Of a stretch of DNA of 64,000 nt, positions 63,554-64,000 are shown piece after piece; positions within the stretch are counted from its first letter, which is position 1, and every line of letters starts with the position of its first letter. Source of the DNA: Paenibacillus crassostreae (lineage in GTDB: Bacteria > Bacillota > Bacilli > Paenibacillales > Paenibacillaceae); assembly GCF_001857945.1 (NCBI RefSeq), contig NZ_CP017770.1, positions 806,001 to 870,000 on the forward strand. The letters are read 5' to 3'. Below the pieces are notes generated by a model. The model ran no database searches. It was not told the DNA's origin and saw only the letters and a program-made list of their open reading frames with translations. Position numbers and translations under genes: made by a program.

Positions 63554-63586
63554 AAGGGTAGAGTTCTTCGTATAAACTCTACCCTT
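63554..63586 (-). terminator. Terminator after ric
   Basis: AAGGGTAGAGTT (63554-63565) pairs perfectly with AACTCTACCCTT (63575-63586); on the minus strand followed by CTTAAGTATAATTG, on the plus strand by CTTTGC. It separates ric from the nirB promoter region. Confidence 0.75.
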
Positions 63587-63598
63587 CTTTGCTACACA

Positions 63599-64000
63599 TT
63601 AGGCTTGGAAACGTGGGAATAAAATATTATTCTCTAAATGCACATGTTCATACGTCATACGTTCAAGCTCAGCAAGTCGATCATAAGTTAAACGATAAGT
63701 AGTACAAGCGTGAGCAGGAGGTGTGAAATCATTCGTGATTTCTCTAATTTCTTTTAGAATATCACCAGCTGTGTCGTGTTCATCTTCAAGCTGTGCAATT
63801 GAATCTTGAAGTTCTGTTCTCGCAGATTCCTCAAATTGATGTTCTAATGCAATCATTCGTGGAAAGAACCGTTCTTCCTCATCAGTGGTATGTTCCAGTA
63901 ATTCATCCTTCAGTCTTGTATATAAAACATATACCTGTGCCAAATGAAGATCATGACTTCCATGAACTCGATTAATCTTTACCACATTCTTATTGATTTC
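63599..64000 (-). CDS. ric: Iron-sulfur cluster repair protein Ric (ScdA/YtfE), C-terminal part
   Basis: The last 133 residues of a gene whose start lies beyond the right edge; the frame is open through 64000 (EINKNVVKINRVHG). This is the hemerythrin-like domain: VHGSHD, EHTTDEEERFFP, LEDEHDTAG and YEHVHLENNILFPRF supply the His/Glu ligands of the di-iron site. Ric proteins restore iron-sulfur clusters damaged by nitric oxide or peroxide; placement beside nirBDC and fnr suggests protection from nitrite-derived NO. GTG at 63985 is not a credible start because it lies within the domain. Confidence 0.88.
   Translation of the reverse strand, partial: EINKNVVKINRVHGSHDLHLAQVYVLYTRLKDELLEHTTDEEERFFPRMIALEHQFEESARTELQDSIAQLEDEHDTAGDILKEIREITNDFTPPAHACTTYRLTYDRLAELERMTYEHVHLENNILFPRFQA

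Overview
The window reads as a stretch of chromosome from a low-GC, endospore-forming Firmicute, most likely Paenibacillus or a close relative. Three things support this: core sporulation genes (spo0A, spoIVB, the whole spoIIIAA-AH operon, an mciZ homologue); gene order matching the Bacillus subtilis bkd-spo0A-nusB-accBC-spoIIIA-efp-aroQ-yqhO-mntR block; and features common in Paenibacillus, such as three copper-amine-oxidase-N-domain (stalk) proteins, a LipB octanoyltransferase, AmaP/DUF2273 and many TTG starts. Nearly all genes lie on the minus strand. No rRNA, tRNA, CRISPR array, insertion sequence, prophage or clear pseudogene was seen; the one RNA element recognised is a methionine-type T-box.

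Layout. 1-2.5 kb: the 5' part of an EndoQ-type PHP protein (cut by the edge), a Nudix ADP-ribose pyrophosphatase, and two genes under 50 codons that are easily missed (mciZ behind a sigma-E-like promoter; prli42), with a PepT-like peptidase. 2.5-8.5 kb: lipB and the branched-chain 2-oxoacid dehydrogenase genes lpdV-bkdAA-bkdAB-bkdB. 8.6-12.5 kb: a mixed plus/minus segment with DUF2627, thymidine kinase, a ZIP transporter, a stalk-domain protein and three small unknown genes. 12.6-24.6 kb: folD-xseAB-ispA-dxs-tlyA-(unknown)-argR-recN-spoIVB-spo0A, with nusB just upstream. 24.8-38.7 kb: asp23-amaP-DUF2273, accBC, spoIIIAA-AH, yqhV, an aspartate kinase, efp, a Xaa-Pro peptidase, aroQ and yqhR. 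38.9-47 kb: yqhQ, a YqhP-like gene, a patatin, a GHL10-type glycoside hydrolase, mntR, a ccdA-like gene and znuACB. 47-52.5 kb: T-box-controlled metS, zur, yidD and a large secreted stalk/PKD-like protein. 52.7-64 kb: an anaerobic block with pflBA, adhE, fnr, nirBDC and ric (cut by the edge).

How the genes work together. The last 11 kb look like one oxygen/redox regulon. Fnr carries the C-terminal cysteines of the Bacillus-type iron-sulfur sensor, and TGTGA-N6-TCACA operators stand before pflB, adhE, fnr and nirB; the nirB region has two full sites 21 bp apart. The adhE site fits a Rex box at least as well. Zinc uptake and its regulator sit together, with a Zur-like operator over the expected start site of znuA. 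Dxs and IspA supply isoprenoid precursors, AccBC malonyl-CoA, and Bkd branched acyl-CoA primers for fatty acids. Spo0A, SpoIVB, MciZ and SpoIIIA cover sporulation from entry to the engulfed forespore channel.

The less explained material is non-coding: an imperfect palindromic repeat present in two lengths 39 kb apart, a family of short hairpins (core ATGCTTYCG) in the leaders of accC, spoIIIAA and efp, a perfect 27-bp direct repeat before efp, and a triple hairpin between DUF2627 and an unknown gene. I found no convincing new enzymatic or defence system.
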